The translations under genes were made by a program, and so were the position numbers. 15,599 nucleotides of DNA. It comes from Pseudomonadota bacterium (GTDB lineage Bacteria > Pseudomonadota > Alphaproteobacteria > Acetobacterales > Acetobacteraceae). Shown here one piece after another: positions 1 to 7,376 of this stretch. The notes beneath the pieces are model-generated. The model searched no databases. It had not been told where the DNA came from and worked only from the letters and a program-made list of their open reading frames with translations. Each line of letters begins with the position of its first letter. Position 1 is the first letter of the stretch. Location of the stretch: assembly GCA_021826485.1 (NCBI GenBank), contig JAKAZX010000042.1, forward strand, positions 1-15,599. The letters are read 5' to 3'.

Positions 1-1070
1 TCATCATAGCCGATGACGCAGCCGATGCGGCCCGGATGGGCGGCGGCGGCGGCGCGGAACCCGCCTTCCAGCGCCGCTTCCCCCGCGCCGAGCAGGGCGA
101 GCTGCCCACCTTCCGCCAGCAGCACCGGCAGCGCCGCGAGCAGCAGGTCCATGCCCTTCTGCGCGGTCAGCCGGCTGACCACGGCGAACAGCGGCGCCGC
201 CGGGTCGGCATCGAGGGCGAAGCGGGCTTGCAGCGCGGCACGGTTGGCGGCGCGGGCATCGAGGGTGGCGGCATCGTAGCGCGCCGGCAGCAGCGCGTCC
301 GTTGCGGGGTTCCAGATCTGCGTGTCGATGCCGTTGAGGATGCCGCTGACGGCGGCGCCGCGCCCGCGCAGCAGCCCGTCGAGCGCCATCCCGTCGGCCG
401 GCGTGCGGATCTCCGCGGCGTAGGTGGGGGAGACGGTGGTGATCCGGTCGGCGAACAGCAATCCCGCCTTGAGGAAGCCGATATTGCCGAAATACTCGAC
501 CCCGTTGAGCGCGAACGCCTCCGCCGGCAGGCCGAGCGCGGGCAGCAGCGCCGGCGGGAACACCCCCTGGAAGGCGAGGTTGTGGACGGTGAGCACGGTG
601 CCGACGGGTGCGGCCGCGTCATAGTGCAGATAGGCCGGCACCAGCGCCGCCTGCCAGTCATGCGCATGCACGACGCCGGGTCGCCAGGACGCGAGCCAGC
701 CTTCGGCGAGCGACGCGCCGACGCGCGCGAGCGCGGCGAAGCGCAGCGCATTGTCCGGCCAGTCGCGCCCGTCGGGGCCGAGATACGGATTGCCCGGCCG
801 CGCATACAGATGCGGCGCGTCGAGCACCAGCAGATCGAGCCCGTGCGCGCTGCCGGCCAGCAACTGCGCGGGGGCGCCGAACAGATCGTCCCACCGCCAC
901 AGCGATTCCGCCGCCGTCAGCGCCCGCGTGACCGCGGGATAGCCGGGCAGCAGCGTGCGCACCCGCACGCCTTCCGCCCGCAGCGCCCCGGGGAGGGCGC
1001 CGGCGACATCGGCCAGACCGCCGGTCTTGACCAGCGGATAGGCCTCGGACGCGACCGAGAGAACGTCCAC
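1..1070 (-). CDS. glgA: Glycogen synthase (ADP-glucose), partial, C-terminus beyond window
   Basis: GlgA transfers glucose from ADP-glucose to the non-reducing end of an alpha-1,4-glucan in the cytoplasm (GT5 family). About 356 residues are visible; bacterial GlgA is usually about 480, so the C-terminal part, including the donor-site region with the EPCGLTQ-type motif, lies off the left edge. The start is a GTG at 1068-1070. It gives MDVLSVASEAYPLVKTGGLA, which aligns with the standard GlgA N-terminus and places the ADP-glucose-binding KTGGLADV lysine at residue 15, as in E. coli. HAHDWQ is at residues 135-140, VSRLTAQKG follows later, and an IGYD segment sits at the window edge. Only 6 bases separate it from the glgC stop, and a GGAG lies 12 bases before the GTG, so translation is probably coupled to glgC. 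It is the last visible gene of the glg operon. Identification is secure. Confidence 0.95.
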   Translation of the reverse strand, partial: MDVLSVASEAYPLVKTGGLADVAGALPGALRAEGVRVRTLLPGYPAVTRALTAAESLWRWDDLFGAPAQLLAGSAHGLDLLVLDAPHLYARPGNPYLGPDGRDWPDNALRFAALARVGASLAEGWLASWRPGVVHAHDWQAALVPAYLHYDAAAPVGTVLTVHNLAFQGVFPPALLPALGLPAEAFALNGVEYFGNIGFLKAGLLFADRITTVSPTYAAEIRTPADGMALDGLLRGRGAAVSGILNGIDTQIWNPATDALLPARYDAATLDARAANRAALQARFALDADPAAPLFAVVSRLTAQKGMDLLLAALPVLLAEGGQLALLGAGEAALEGGFRAAAAAHPGRIGCVIGYD

Positions 1071-1076
1071 GCCGCG

Positions 1077-2348
1077 TCAGGGCTCCAGCCGTTCCATCAT
1101 GGATTTGGTGATCAGGCAGACGCCCGATTCGGTGCGGCGGAACCGCTTCGCGTCAAGCTCCGGGTCCTCGCCCACCACCATGCCGGGCGGGATCTGCACG
1201 CCGCGGTCCACGATCACCTTCGACAGCCGCGCGCCGCGCCCGATATCGACATTCGGCAGGATCACCGCATGGTCGATCTGCGCGAAGGAATGCACGTGCA
1301 CGCCGGTGAACAGCAGCGAGCGCGTCAGGCCGGCGCCGGAGACGATGCAGCCGCCGGAGACCAGCGAGGATACCGCCATGCCGCGCCGCCCGTCCGTATC
1401 GTGCACGAACTTGGCCGGCGCGGTCATCTCCGCATAGGTCCAGATCGGCCAGTCGCGGTCATAGAGATCGAGGTCTGGGACGATGTCGGTCAGGTCGATA
1501 TTGGCCTGGTAATAGGCATCGACGGTGCCGACATCGCGCCAGTACGGCACCGATTCGGCGGTAGAGCGCACGCAGGACCGGGCGAACTGGTGCGCCATCG
1601 CCTTGCCCTCCCTGACCAGCTTCGGGATGATGTCCTTGCCGAAGTCGTGGCTGCTGTGCGGGTCGGCGGCGTCGGCGCGCAGCAGCTCGAACAGGAAGTT
1701 GGTCTCGAACACGTAGATGCCCATGCTGGCCAGCGCGGCATCCGGCTTGCCCGGCATCGCCGGCGGGTCCTTCGGCTTCTCCAGGAAGGAGATGATGCGG
1801 TCGTTCTCGTCGATATGCATCACGCCGAAGCCCACCGCCTCCATGCGCGGCACTTCCAGGCAGCCCACGGTCACGTGGGCGTTCGCCTCGACGTGCTGTT
1901 GCAGCATCGGCTCGTAGTCCTGCTTGTAGACATGGTCGCCGGCCAGCACGACCAGGAAGCGCGGGGCATAGCTCTCGATGATGTCGATGTTCTGATAGAC
2001 CGCATCGGCCGTGCCCATGTACCACAGGGTTTCCGACACGCGCTGGCTGGCCGGCAGGATGTCGAAGCTCTCGTTGCGTTCGGGGCGGAAGAAGTTCCAG
2101 CCGCGCTGCAGATGGCGGATCAGGCTGTGCGCCTTGTACTGCGTCGCCACCGCGATCCGGCGGATGCCGGAGTTCATGGCATTGGACAGCGCGAAGTCGA
2201 TGATGCGGGTCTTGCCGCCGAAATAGACCGCCGGCTTGGCGCGCAGGTCGGTGAGTTCCAGCAGCCGGCTGCCGCGGCCGCCGGCCAGCACATACGCCAT
2301 CGCGTGCCGCGCCAGCGGCCCGCCGGGAGCGAGATAGGCATTCATCAC
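1077..2348 (-). CDS. glgC: Glucose-1-phosphate adenylyltransferase (ADP-glucose pyrophosphorylase)
   Basis: GlgC makes ADP-glucose and pyrophosphate from glucose-1-phosphate and ATP, the committed and normally allosterically controlled step of bacterial glycogen synthesis. The 423-residue length is typical. The nucleotide-binding loop LAGGRGSRL is at residues 21-29, followed by RAKPAVYFGGK and FALSNAMNSGIRR. The metal/substrate segment AGDHVYKQDY and the sugar-phosphate motif FLEKP are present. The C-terminal part forms the left-handed beta-helix domain, ending in DPELDAKRFRRTESGVCLI, which is characteristic of the alphaproteobacterial (Agrobacterium/Rhodobacter) class. Start: GTG at 2348 is followed directly by ATG at 2345. 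The ribosome site GGAGG (2356-2360) is 7 bases from the GTG, the same spacing as other genes here, so GTG is preferred; the difference is one residue. Oddity: residue 35 is Leu where I recall the Agrobacterium enzyme having Arg in its regulatory region. Confidence 0.97.
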   Translation of the reverse strand: MMNAYLAPGGPLARHAMAYVLAGGRGSRLLELTDLRAKPAVYFGGKTRIIDFALSNAMNSGIRRIAVATQYKAHSLIRHLQRGWNFFRPERNESFDILPASQRVSETLWYMGTADAVYQNIDIIESYAPRFLVVLAGDHVYKQDYEPMLQQHVEANAHVTVGCLEVPRMEAVGFGVMHIDENDRIISFLEKPKDPPAMPGKPDAALASMGIYVFETNFLFELLRADAADPHSSHDFGKDIIPKLVREGKAMAHQFARSCVRSTAESVPYWRDVGTVDAYYQANIDLTDIVPDLDLYDRDWPIWTYAEMTAPAKFVHDTDGRRGMAVSSLVSGGCIVSGAGLTRSLLFTGVHVHSFAQIDHAVILPNVDIGRGARLSKVIVDRGVQIPPGMVVGEDPELDAKRFRRTESGVCLITKSMMERLEP

Positions 2349-2354
2349 GACGCG

Positions 2355-2361
2355 TCCTCCC
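2355..2361 (-). promoter_or_regulatory. Ribosome binding site of glgC (GGGAGGA)
   Basis: Read on the minus strand this is GGGAGGA. Its GGAGG core is 7 bases from the GTG at 2348 and 10 bases from the ATG at 2345, which favours the GTG as the glgC start. Confidence 0.65.
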
Positions 2362-2400
2362 TCATGCGTTTCGTTGCAGGCCGGGCGGATCGCCGGCGCA

Positions 2401-4611
2401 TCATTCGCCCGCCCGCAGATAGATGGTGGCCAGCGGCGGCAGCAGCAACTCGGCCGACGCGGGCAGCCCGTGCGACGACACCGAAGCCGCCATCACGCGG
2501 CCGAGATTGCCCATGCCCGACCCGCCATAAGCAATCGCATCGGTGTTGAGAAGTTCCGTCCAGACCCCCGGTTGTGGCAGACCGATGCGATAGCCGTGGC
2601 GGGGCACCGGCGTCAGGTTGCAGACCACCGCGACCGGCGGCACGCCCGCGCCGCCCAGGCGCAGCCAGGCGAGCACCGACTGGTCCGCGTCATCGACCAC
2701 GATCCAGCGGAACCCCTCCCCCTCGCAGTCGCGGGCATGCAGCGCAGGCTCCGTCCGGTACAGCCGGTTGAGGTCGCGCACGCAGTCCCGCACGCCGCGG
2801 TGCGGCGCGTGGTCCAGCAGGTGCCAGTCCAGTTCGCCGGCGAAGTTCCATTCCTGCCACTGGCCGAATTCCTGGCCCATGAACAGCAGCTTCTTGCCCG
2901 GATAGCCCCACATGAAGCCGTAATAGGCGCGCAGATTGGCGAAGCGCTGCCAGTCGTCGCCCGGCATGCGCATCAGGATCGAGCCCTTGCCGTGCACCAC
3001 CTCGTCATGGCTCAGCGGCAGCACGAAGTTCTCGGTGAAGGCATAGAGCAGGCCGAACGTCAGGCGGTCGTGATGCCAGCGGCGGTGCACCGGGTCACGC
3101 CCGAAATACTCCAGCGTGTCGTGCATCCAGCCCATGTTCCACTTGAACCCGAAGCCGAGGCCGCCGGCATCCACCGGCTGCGACACGCCGGGCCAGGCGG
3201 TGCTTTCCTCGGCGATCGTCACGATGCCGGGATGCGCGGCATAGGCCAGCGTGTTGGCGTGCTGCATGAAGCCGACCGCGTCGCGGTTCTCGTTGCCGCC
3301 GTCGGCGTTCGGCAGCCATTCGCCGGGGCGGCGCGAATAATCCAGATACAGCATCGAGGCCACGGCATCGACGCGCAGCCCGTCGATATGGAACCGGTCG
3401 AGCCAGTAGAGCGCGCTGGCCGCCAGCACGTTCGACACCTCGCGCCGGCCGTAATCGTAGATCGCGGTGTTCCAGTCCGGATGGAAGCCGCGGCGCGGGT
3501 CGGGATGCTCGTACAGCGCCTCCCCGTCGAACTGCGCGAGGCCGTGCACGTCGGTCGGGAAATGCGCGGGCACCCAGTCGATGATGACGCCGATGCCGGC
3601 GGCGTGCGCGCGGTCCACCAGCCGCGCGAAGCCGGCCGGGTCGCCGAACCGTCGCGTCGGCGCGAACAGGCCGATCGGCTGATAGCCCCAGGACGCATCC
3701 AGCGGATGCTCGGTGATCGGCAGGAATTGCAGATGGGTGAAGCCGAGATCGGCGGCGTAGGGGATCAGCCGCGCGGCGATCTCGTCCCAGTTGAGGAAGC
3801 CGCCATCCGGGCCGCGCCGCCAGGACCCGAGATGGACCTCGTAGATCGACATCGGCGCCCGCCGCGCCTCCTGCCGCGCGCGCACCGCCAGCCAGTTGGC
3901 ATCGGACCAGCGGAAATCATCGGTGCGCGCGACCACGGAGGCGGTGGAGGGCCGCAGCTCCGCGGCGTAGCCGAACGGGTCCGCCTTCAGCGGCAGCAGC
4001 GTGCCGTGCGCACCGACGATCTCGTATTTGTAGACGGTCGCCTCGGCGATGTCGGGGATGAAGATCTCCCACAGCCCGCTGTCGATGCGCTTGCGCATGG
4101 CATGACGGCGCCCGTCCCAACTGTTGAAGTCGCCGACGACGGAAACGCGCCGCGCCCGCGGCGCCCAGACCGCGAAATGCACGCCCGCCACGCCCTCATG
4201 CGTCATCACATGCGCGCCGAGCTTCTCATACAGGCGCCGGTGCGTGCCCTCCACCAGCAGATGCTCGTCGAGCGGGCCGAGCACCGGCCCGAACGCGTAG
4301 GGATCGCGGAAGGTCCAGCGGCTGTCGGCGCGCGTCGCGTGCAGGCGATAGGGAAAGCGCGACGTGCGGCGGGGCAGCAGCGCCTCGAACACGTCGGACA
4401 TGCCGTGCCGCTCCAGCCGCGCGATCGGCGCGCCGCCGTCGTCGATCGCGCTGACCGTGTCTGCGCCGGGCACGAAGGCGCGCAGCACCATCCCCGCCGC
4501 GGCGGCCGGGGCGGCGCGGTGCAGGCCGAGGACGCCGAACGGATCGGGATGCCGCGCATCGCCGATCGCCGCCACGTCCTCGTCGCTCAACTGCCACGGG
4601 GACGTGTTCAT
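2401..4611 (-). CDS. glgB: 1,4-alpha-glucan branching enzyme (GH13)
   Basis: GlgB cuts an alpha-1,4-glucan chain and rejoins it through an alpha-1,6 bond, creating glycogen branch points. The product is 736 residues, normal for the long GlgB class. An N-terminal module covers about residues 1-120, followed by the CBM48 domain (about 130-225, with VHFAVWAPRARRVSVVGDFN), the GH13 barrel (about 255-600) and a C-terminal beta domain. Visible catalytic residues are the nucleophile Asp415 in GLRVDAVASM, the acid/base Glu468 in TIAEEST, and Asp536 in LPLSHDEVVHGK. The open frame extends upstream to 4767 into glgP, but the ATG at 4611 gives the family-like start MNTSPWQLSDEDV. It has GAGGAG at 4619-4624, 7 bases away, so the extension is not coding for GlgB. 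It follows glgP after 73 bases and precedes glgC by 52 bases, consistent with one operon. Confidence 0.97.
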   Translation of the reverse strand: MNTSPWQLSDEDVAAIGDARHPDPFGVLGLHRAAPAAAAGMVLRAFVPGADTVSAIDDGGAPIARLERHGMSDVFEALLPRRTSRFPYRLHATRADSRWTFRDPYAFGPVLGPLDEHLLVEGTHRRLYEKLGAHVMTHEGVAGVHFAVWAPRARRVSVVGDFNSWDGRRHAMRKRIDSGLWEIFIPDIAEATVYKYEIVGAHGTLLPLKADPFGYAAELRPSTASVVARTDDFRWSDANWLAVRARQEARRAPMSIYEVHLGSWRRGPDGGFLNWDEIAARLIPYAADLGFTHLQFLPITEHPLDASWGYQPIGLFAPTRRFGDPAGFARLVDRAHAAGIGVIIDWVPAHFPTDVHGLAQFDGEALYEHPDPRRGFHPDWNTAIYDYGRREVSNVLAASALYWLDRFHIDGLRVDAVASMLYLDYSRRPGEWLPNADGGNENRDAVGFMQHANTLAYAAHPGIVTIAEESTAWPGVSQPVDAGGLGFGFKWNMGWMHDTLEYFGRDPVHRRWHHDRLTFGLLYAFTENFVLPLSHDEVVHGKGSILMRMPGDDWQRFANLRAYYGFMWGYPGKKLLFMGQEFGQWQEWNFAGELDWHLLDHAPHRGVRDCVRDLNRLYRTEPALHARDCEGEGFRWIVVDDADQSVLAWLRLGGAGVPPVAVVCNLTPVPRHGYRIGLPQPGVWTELLNTDAIAYGGSGMGNLGRVMAASVSSHGLPASAELLLPPLATIYLRAGE

Positions 4612-4684
4612 GGGCGCTCTCCTCAGATGCGGCGTTGCGCCAGCCGGCGGCGCGGGCGGACGGCGGCGCGGGGGTCGCGCACGC

Positions 4685-7192
4685 TCACGGCTCCGCCGCG
4701 GCGGGAACACCCCAGATTTCGCCGGCGTATTCGCGGATCGTGCGGTCGGAGGAGAACCAGCCGACATTGGCGGTGTTCACCACGCTCGACCGCCACCACG
4801 CCGCCCGGTCGCGCCAGCGCGCCGCCACCTGCCGCTGCATCGCCGCATAGGCGTCGAAATCCGCCGACACCATGAAGTGATCGTGATAGGTCAGCACATC
4901 GACCAGCTCGCGATACCGGTCCGGCTCCTCGGGGGAGAACACGCCCGAGCCGATCTCGTCCAGCACCTCGCGCAGGCCCGGCGATGCGGCGATCGCATCC
5001 GTTGCGTCGATCCCGCGGGTCTCGCGCCGCCGCTCCACCTGCTCGGCGGTCATGCCGAAGATGAAGATGTTGTCGTCGCCCACCCGCTCCTTGATCTCGA
5101 CATTGGCGCCGTCCAGCGTGCCGATGGTCAGCGCGCCGTTCAGCGCCAGCTTCATGTTGCCGGTGCCGGAAGCCTCCATCCCGGCGGTGGAAATCTGCTC
5201 CGACAAATCGGCCGCCGGGATGATCGCCTCCGCCAGGCTGACATTGTAGTTCGGCAGGAACACGACCTTCAGCAGCCCGCGCAGCGTCGGGTCGTTGTTG
5301 ACGACGCGGCCGACATCGTGGATCAGCTTGATGATCAGCTTGGCGCGATGGTAGCTGGCCGCCGCCTTGCCGGCGAAGATGCGCACGCGCGGCACCCATT
5401 CGCGCATCGGCTGCGAGCGCATGGCGCTGTACAGCGCCACCGTCTCCAGGATGTTGAGAAGCTGGCGCTTGTATTCGTGGATGCGCTTGATCTGCACGTC
5501 GAACAGCGCGTCCGGATCGACCTGCACCTGCACGCGCTCGGCGATCAGGTTGGCCAGTGCCACCTTGTTGGCGCGGCGGACCGCGATCAGCCGGTCGTGC
5601 AGCGCGGTGTCGTCGGCATGGGCGGCGAACCGGGTGAGCGCGCCGGCATTGTCCATCACCTCCGGCCCGACCACCTCGGCGAGCACCGCGGTCAGGCCGG
5701 GATTGGCCTCGAACAGCCAGCGGCGGAAGGTGATGCCGTTGGTCTTGTTGGTGATGCGGTCGGGGAACATCGTGTTCAGATCGCGGAACACGGTTTCCCG
5801 CATCAGGTCGGTGTGCAGCGCCGACACGCCGTTGACCTTGTGCGAGCCGAGGAACGCCAGCACGCCCATGCGCACCCGCCGCCCCGCGCTCTCGTCGATC
5901 AGCGAGACCGAGGAGAGCAGGGCGTCATCGAGATGCCCGGCGGCGCGCAGGCTGTCCAGGTGCAGCCAGTTCATCAGATAGATGATCTGCATGTGGCGCG
6001 GCAGCAGCCGCTCCAGCAGCGGCACCGGCCAGCTTTCCAGCGCTTCCGGCAGCAGCGTGTGGTTGGTGTAGGACAGCGTCGCGACGGTGATCCGCCATGC
6101 CTCCACCCAGGGCAGGTCGTGCACGTCCATCAGCAGGCGCATCAGCTCCGGCACCGCGATCGAGGGGTGCGTGTCATTGAGCTGGATCGCCGCCTTGTCG
6201 GGCAGCGTGCGGATGTCCTTGTGCTGGCGCACATGCCGGCGCAGCAGGTCCTGCAACGAGGCGGAGGTGAAGAAATACTCCTGCCGCAGCCGCAGCTCCT
6301 GCCCCGCCGCGGTCTCGTCGCTCGGGTAGAGGATCTGCGAGATGGCGTTGGCGCGGGCGCGTGACGCCAGCGCGCCGACGTGATCGCCGCGGTTGAACGC
6401 ATCCAGCTTCAGCGGATCGGGCGCGCGCGCCGACCACAGGCGCAGCGTGTTCACGTGCTTGCCGCGCCAGCCGACGACGGCGGTGTCGTAGGCCTGCGCA
6501 TCGACGATCTCGGCAGGATGCCAGACATGGCGGGTCGAGCCGTCGGCGCCGGTGATCGCCTCCACCGTGCCGCCGAAGCCGACGGCGAAGCTCACCTCCG
6601 GCCGCTCGAATTCCCACGGGTTGCCGAAGTTCAGCCAGTTCTCGGGGAATTCGTGCTGCCAGCCGTCCTTGATGACCTGCTGGAACAGGCCGTGATTGTA
6701 GCGGATGCCGTAGCCGTAGGCGGCGATCGACAGCGTCGCCATGCTCTCCATGAAGCAGGCGGCGAGCCGGCCGAGGCCGCCATTGCCGAGGGCGGCGTCC
6801 GGCTCGATCTGCCGCAGCCGGTCCAGATCGACGCCGAGTTCGCCGAGGGCCGCGCGCATCGGGTCGGTCAGGCCGAGATTGTTCAGGCTGTCCAGCAGCA
6901 GCCGCCCGATCAGGAATTCCAGCGACAGGTAATAGACCCGCTTGCGCCCTTCGGCGTACATCGCGCGCGTGGAGGGGAACCAGCGTTCCACGATGCGGTC
7001 GCGCACGGTGAGTGCCACGGCGACGAACCAGTCGCGGTCGCTCGCCACGATCGGGTCCTTGCCGACCGCATAGGTCAGCTTCGCCACCACCGCGCGGCGC
7101 AGTGTGGCAATATCTTCATCCTGCGCCGGGAGTGCGATGCGCGCGACCGCGCCGCTGCTGGCAACCGTAGGGGGGACGCGGGCCTGGCTCAT
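4685..7192 (-). CDS. glgP: Glycogen/starch/alpha-glucan phosphorylase (GT35)
   Basis: GlgP releases glucose-1-phosphate from the ends of glycogen using phosphate and pyridoxal phosphate. It is 835 residues from the ATG at 7192, typical for the family. Conserved blocks include YLSLEFLIGRLL, ALGNGGLGRLAACFMES, YGYGIRYNHGLFQQ, TNKTNGITFRRWL and FVQ-region equivalent DVQIKRIHEYKRQ. The PLP site is EASGTGNMKLALNG, with the cofactor lysine at residue 681. A GTG two codons upstream (7198) is in frame, but AGGA at 7200-7203 sits only 1 base from it and 7 bases from the ATG, so I chose the ATG. This is the first gene of the glg operon (glgP-glgB-glgC-glgA), placing the degradative enzyme in the same transcript as the synthetic ones. 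It is divergent from hrpB. Confidence 0.97.
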   Translation of the reverse strand: MSQARVPPTVASSGAVARIALPAQDEDIATLRRAVVAKLTYAVGKDPIVASDRDWFVAVALTVRDRIVERWFPSTRAMYAEGRKRVYYLSLEFLIGRLLLDSLNNLGLTDPMRAALGELGVDLDRLRQIEPDAALGNGGLGRLAACFMESMATLSIAAYGYGIRYNHGLFQQVIKDGWQHEFPENWLNFGNPWEFERPEVSFAVGFGGTVEAITGADGSTRHVWHPAEIVDAQAYDTAVVGWRGKHVNTLRLWSARAPDPLKLDAFNRGDHVGALASRARANAISQILYPSDETAAGQELRLRQEYFFTSASLQDLLRRHVRQHKDIRTLPDKAAIQLNDTHPSIAVPELMRLLMDVHDLPWVEAWRITVATLSYTNHTLLPEALESWPVPLLERLLPRHMQIIYLMNWLHLDSLRAAGHLDDALLSSVSLIDESAGRRVRMGVLAFLGSHKVNGVSALHTDLMRETVFRDLNTMFPDRITNKTNGITFRRWLFEANPGLTAVLAEVVGPEVMDNAGALTRFAAHADDTALHDRLIAVRRANKVALANLIAERVQVQVDPDALFDVQIKRIHEYKRQLLNILETVALYSAMRSQPMREWVPRVRIFAGKAAASYHRAKLIIKLIHDVGRVVNNDPTLRGLLKVVFLPNYNVSLAEAIIPAADLSEQISTAGMEASGTGNMKLALNGALTIGTLDGANVEIKERVGDDNIFIFGMTAEQVERRRETRGIDATDAIAASPGLREVLDEIGSGVFSPEEPDRYRELVDVLTYHDHFMVSADFDAYAAMQRQVAARWRDRAAWWRSSVVNTANVGWFSSDRTIREYAGEIWGVPAAAEP

Positions 7193-7199
7193 CGACACT

Positions 7200-7203
7200 T
7201 CCT
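7200..7203 (-). promoter_or_regulatory. Ribosome binding site of glgP (AGGA)
   Basis: The minus strand reads CAGGAAGTGTCGATG. AGGA is 7 bases from the ATG at 7192 but only 1 base from the in-frame GTG at 7198. This decides in favour of the ATG. Confidence 0.5.
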
Positions 7204-7272
7204 GTCAGGATCGTCACGGCGGCCACGGCGGACGCCACCGCCGCGTTCAAGGCAAGCTTCGTTCCATCTCAT

Positions 7273-7302
7273 CTCATAGCGGAAGCCCGCGCCGCTTGTC
7301 GA
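7273..7302 (-). promoter_or_regulatory. Candidate sigma-70-type promoter of the glgP operon
   Basis: In the 184-base gap between glgP and hrpB the minus strand carries TCGACA (7302-7297; five of six match to TTGACA), an 18-base spacer, then TATGAG (7278-7273; four of six match to TATAAT). Transcription would begin near 7266 and leave a leader of about 70 bases before the glgP ATG. It is the best match by eye in the gap, but hexamers this imperfect also arise by chance. Confidence 0.25.
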
Positions 7303-7376
7303 TCCGGCAGCCGGGGCGGCAGGCGGGCCGGCGGATGGGACTATGCCGGCGGCGCGACATCGGCGATAGCGCACCG

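Noticed and set aside
4637..4653. GCGCC/GGCGC hairpin between glgP and glgB as a terminator
   Set aside because: A 5-bp GC stem with no T-run is expected by chance here, and the gene order and spacing argue for continued transcription.
4612..4767. N-terminal extension of GlgB by 52 residues
   Set aside because: The extension is Pro/Arg-rich, overlaps the 3' end of glgP, and the internal ATG at 4611 has a well-placed GAGGAG and a family-like N-terminus.
2374..4875. 833-residue open frame on the plus strand antisense to glgB, and a similar one at 36-2549
   Set aside because: The translations are rich in Arg, His, Gln and Ala with no recognisable domain, and they lie exactly opposite glgB and glgC/glgA, whose proteins match their families along their full length. 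Long antisense frames are expected at this GC content.
4364..6364. 666-residue plus-strand frame opposite glgP and the start of glgB
   Set aside because: It spans two real genes on the other strand, has no ribosome site suited to its start and shows no family motifs; a GC-driven shadow.
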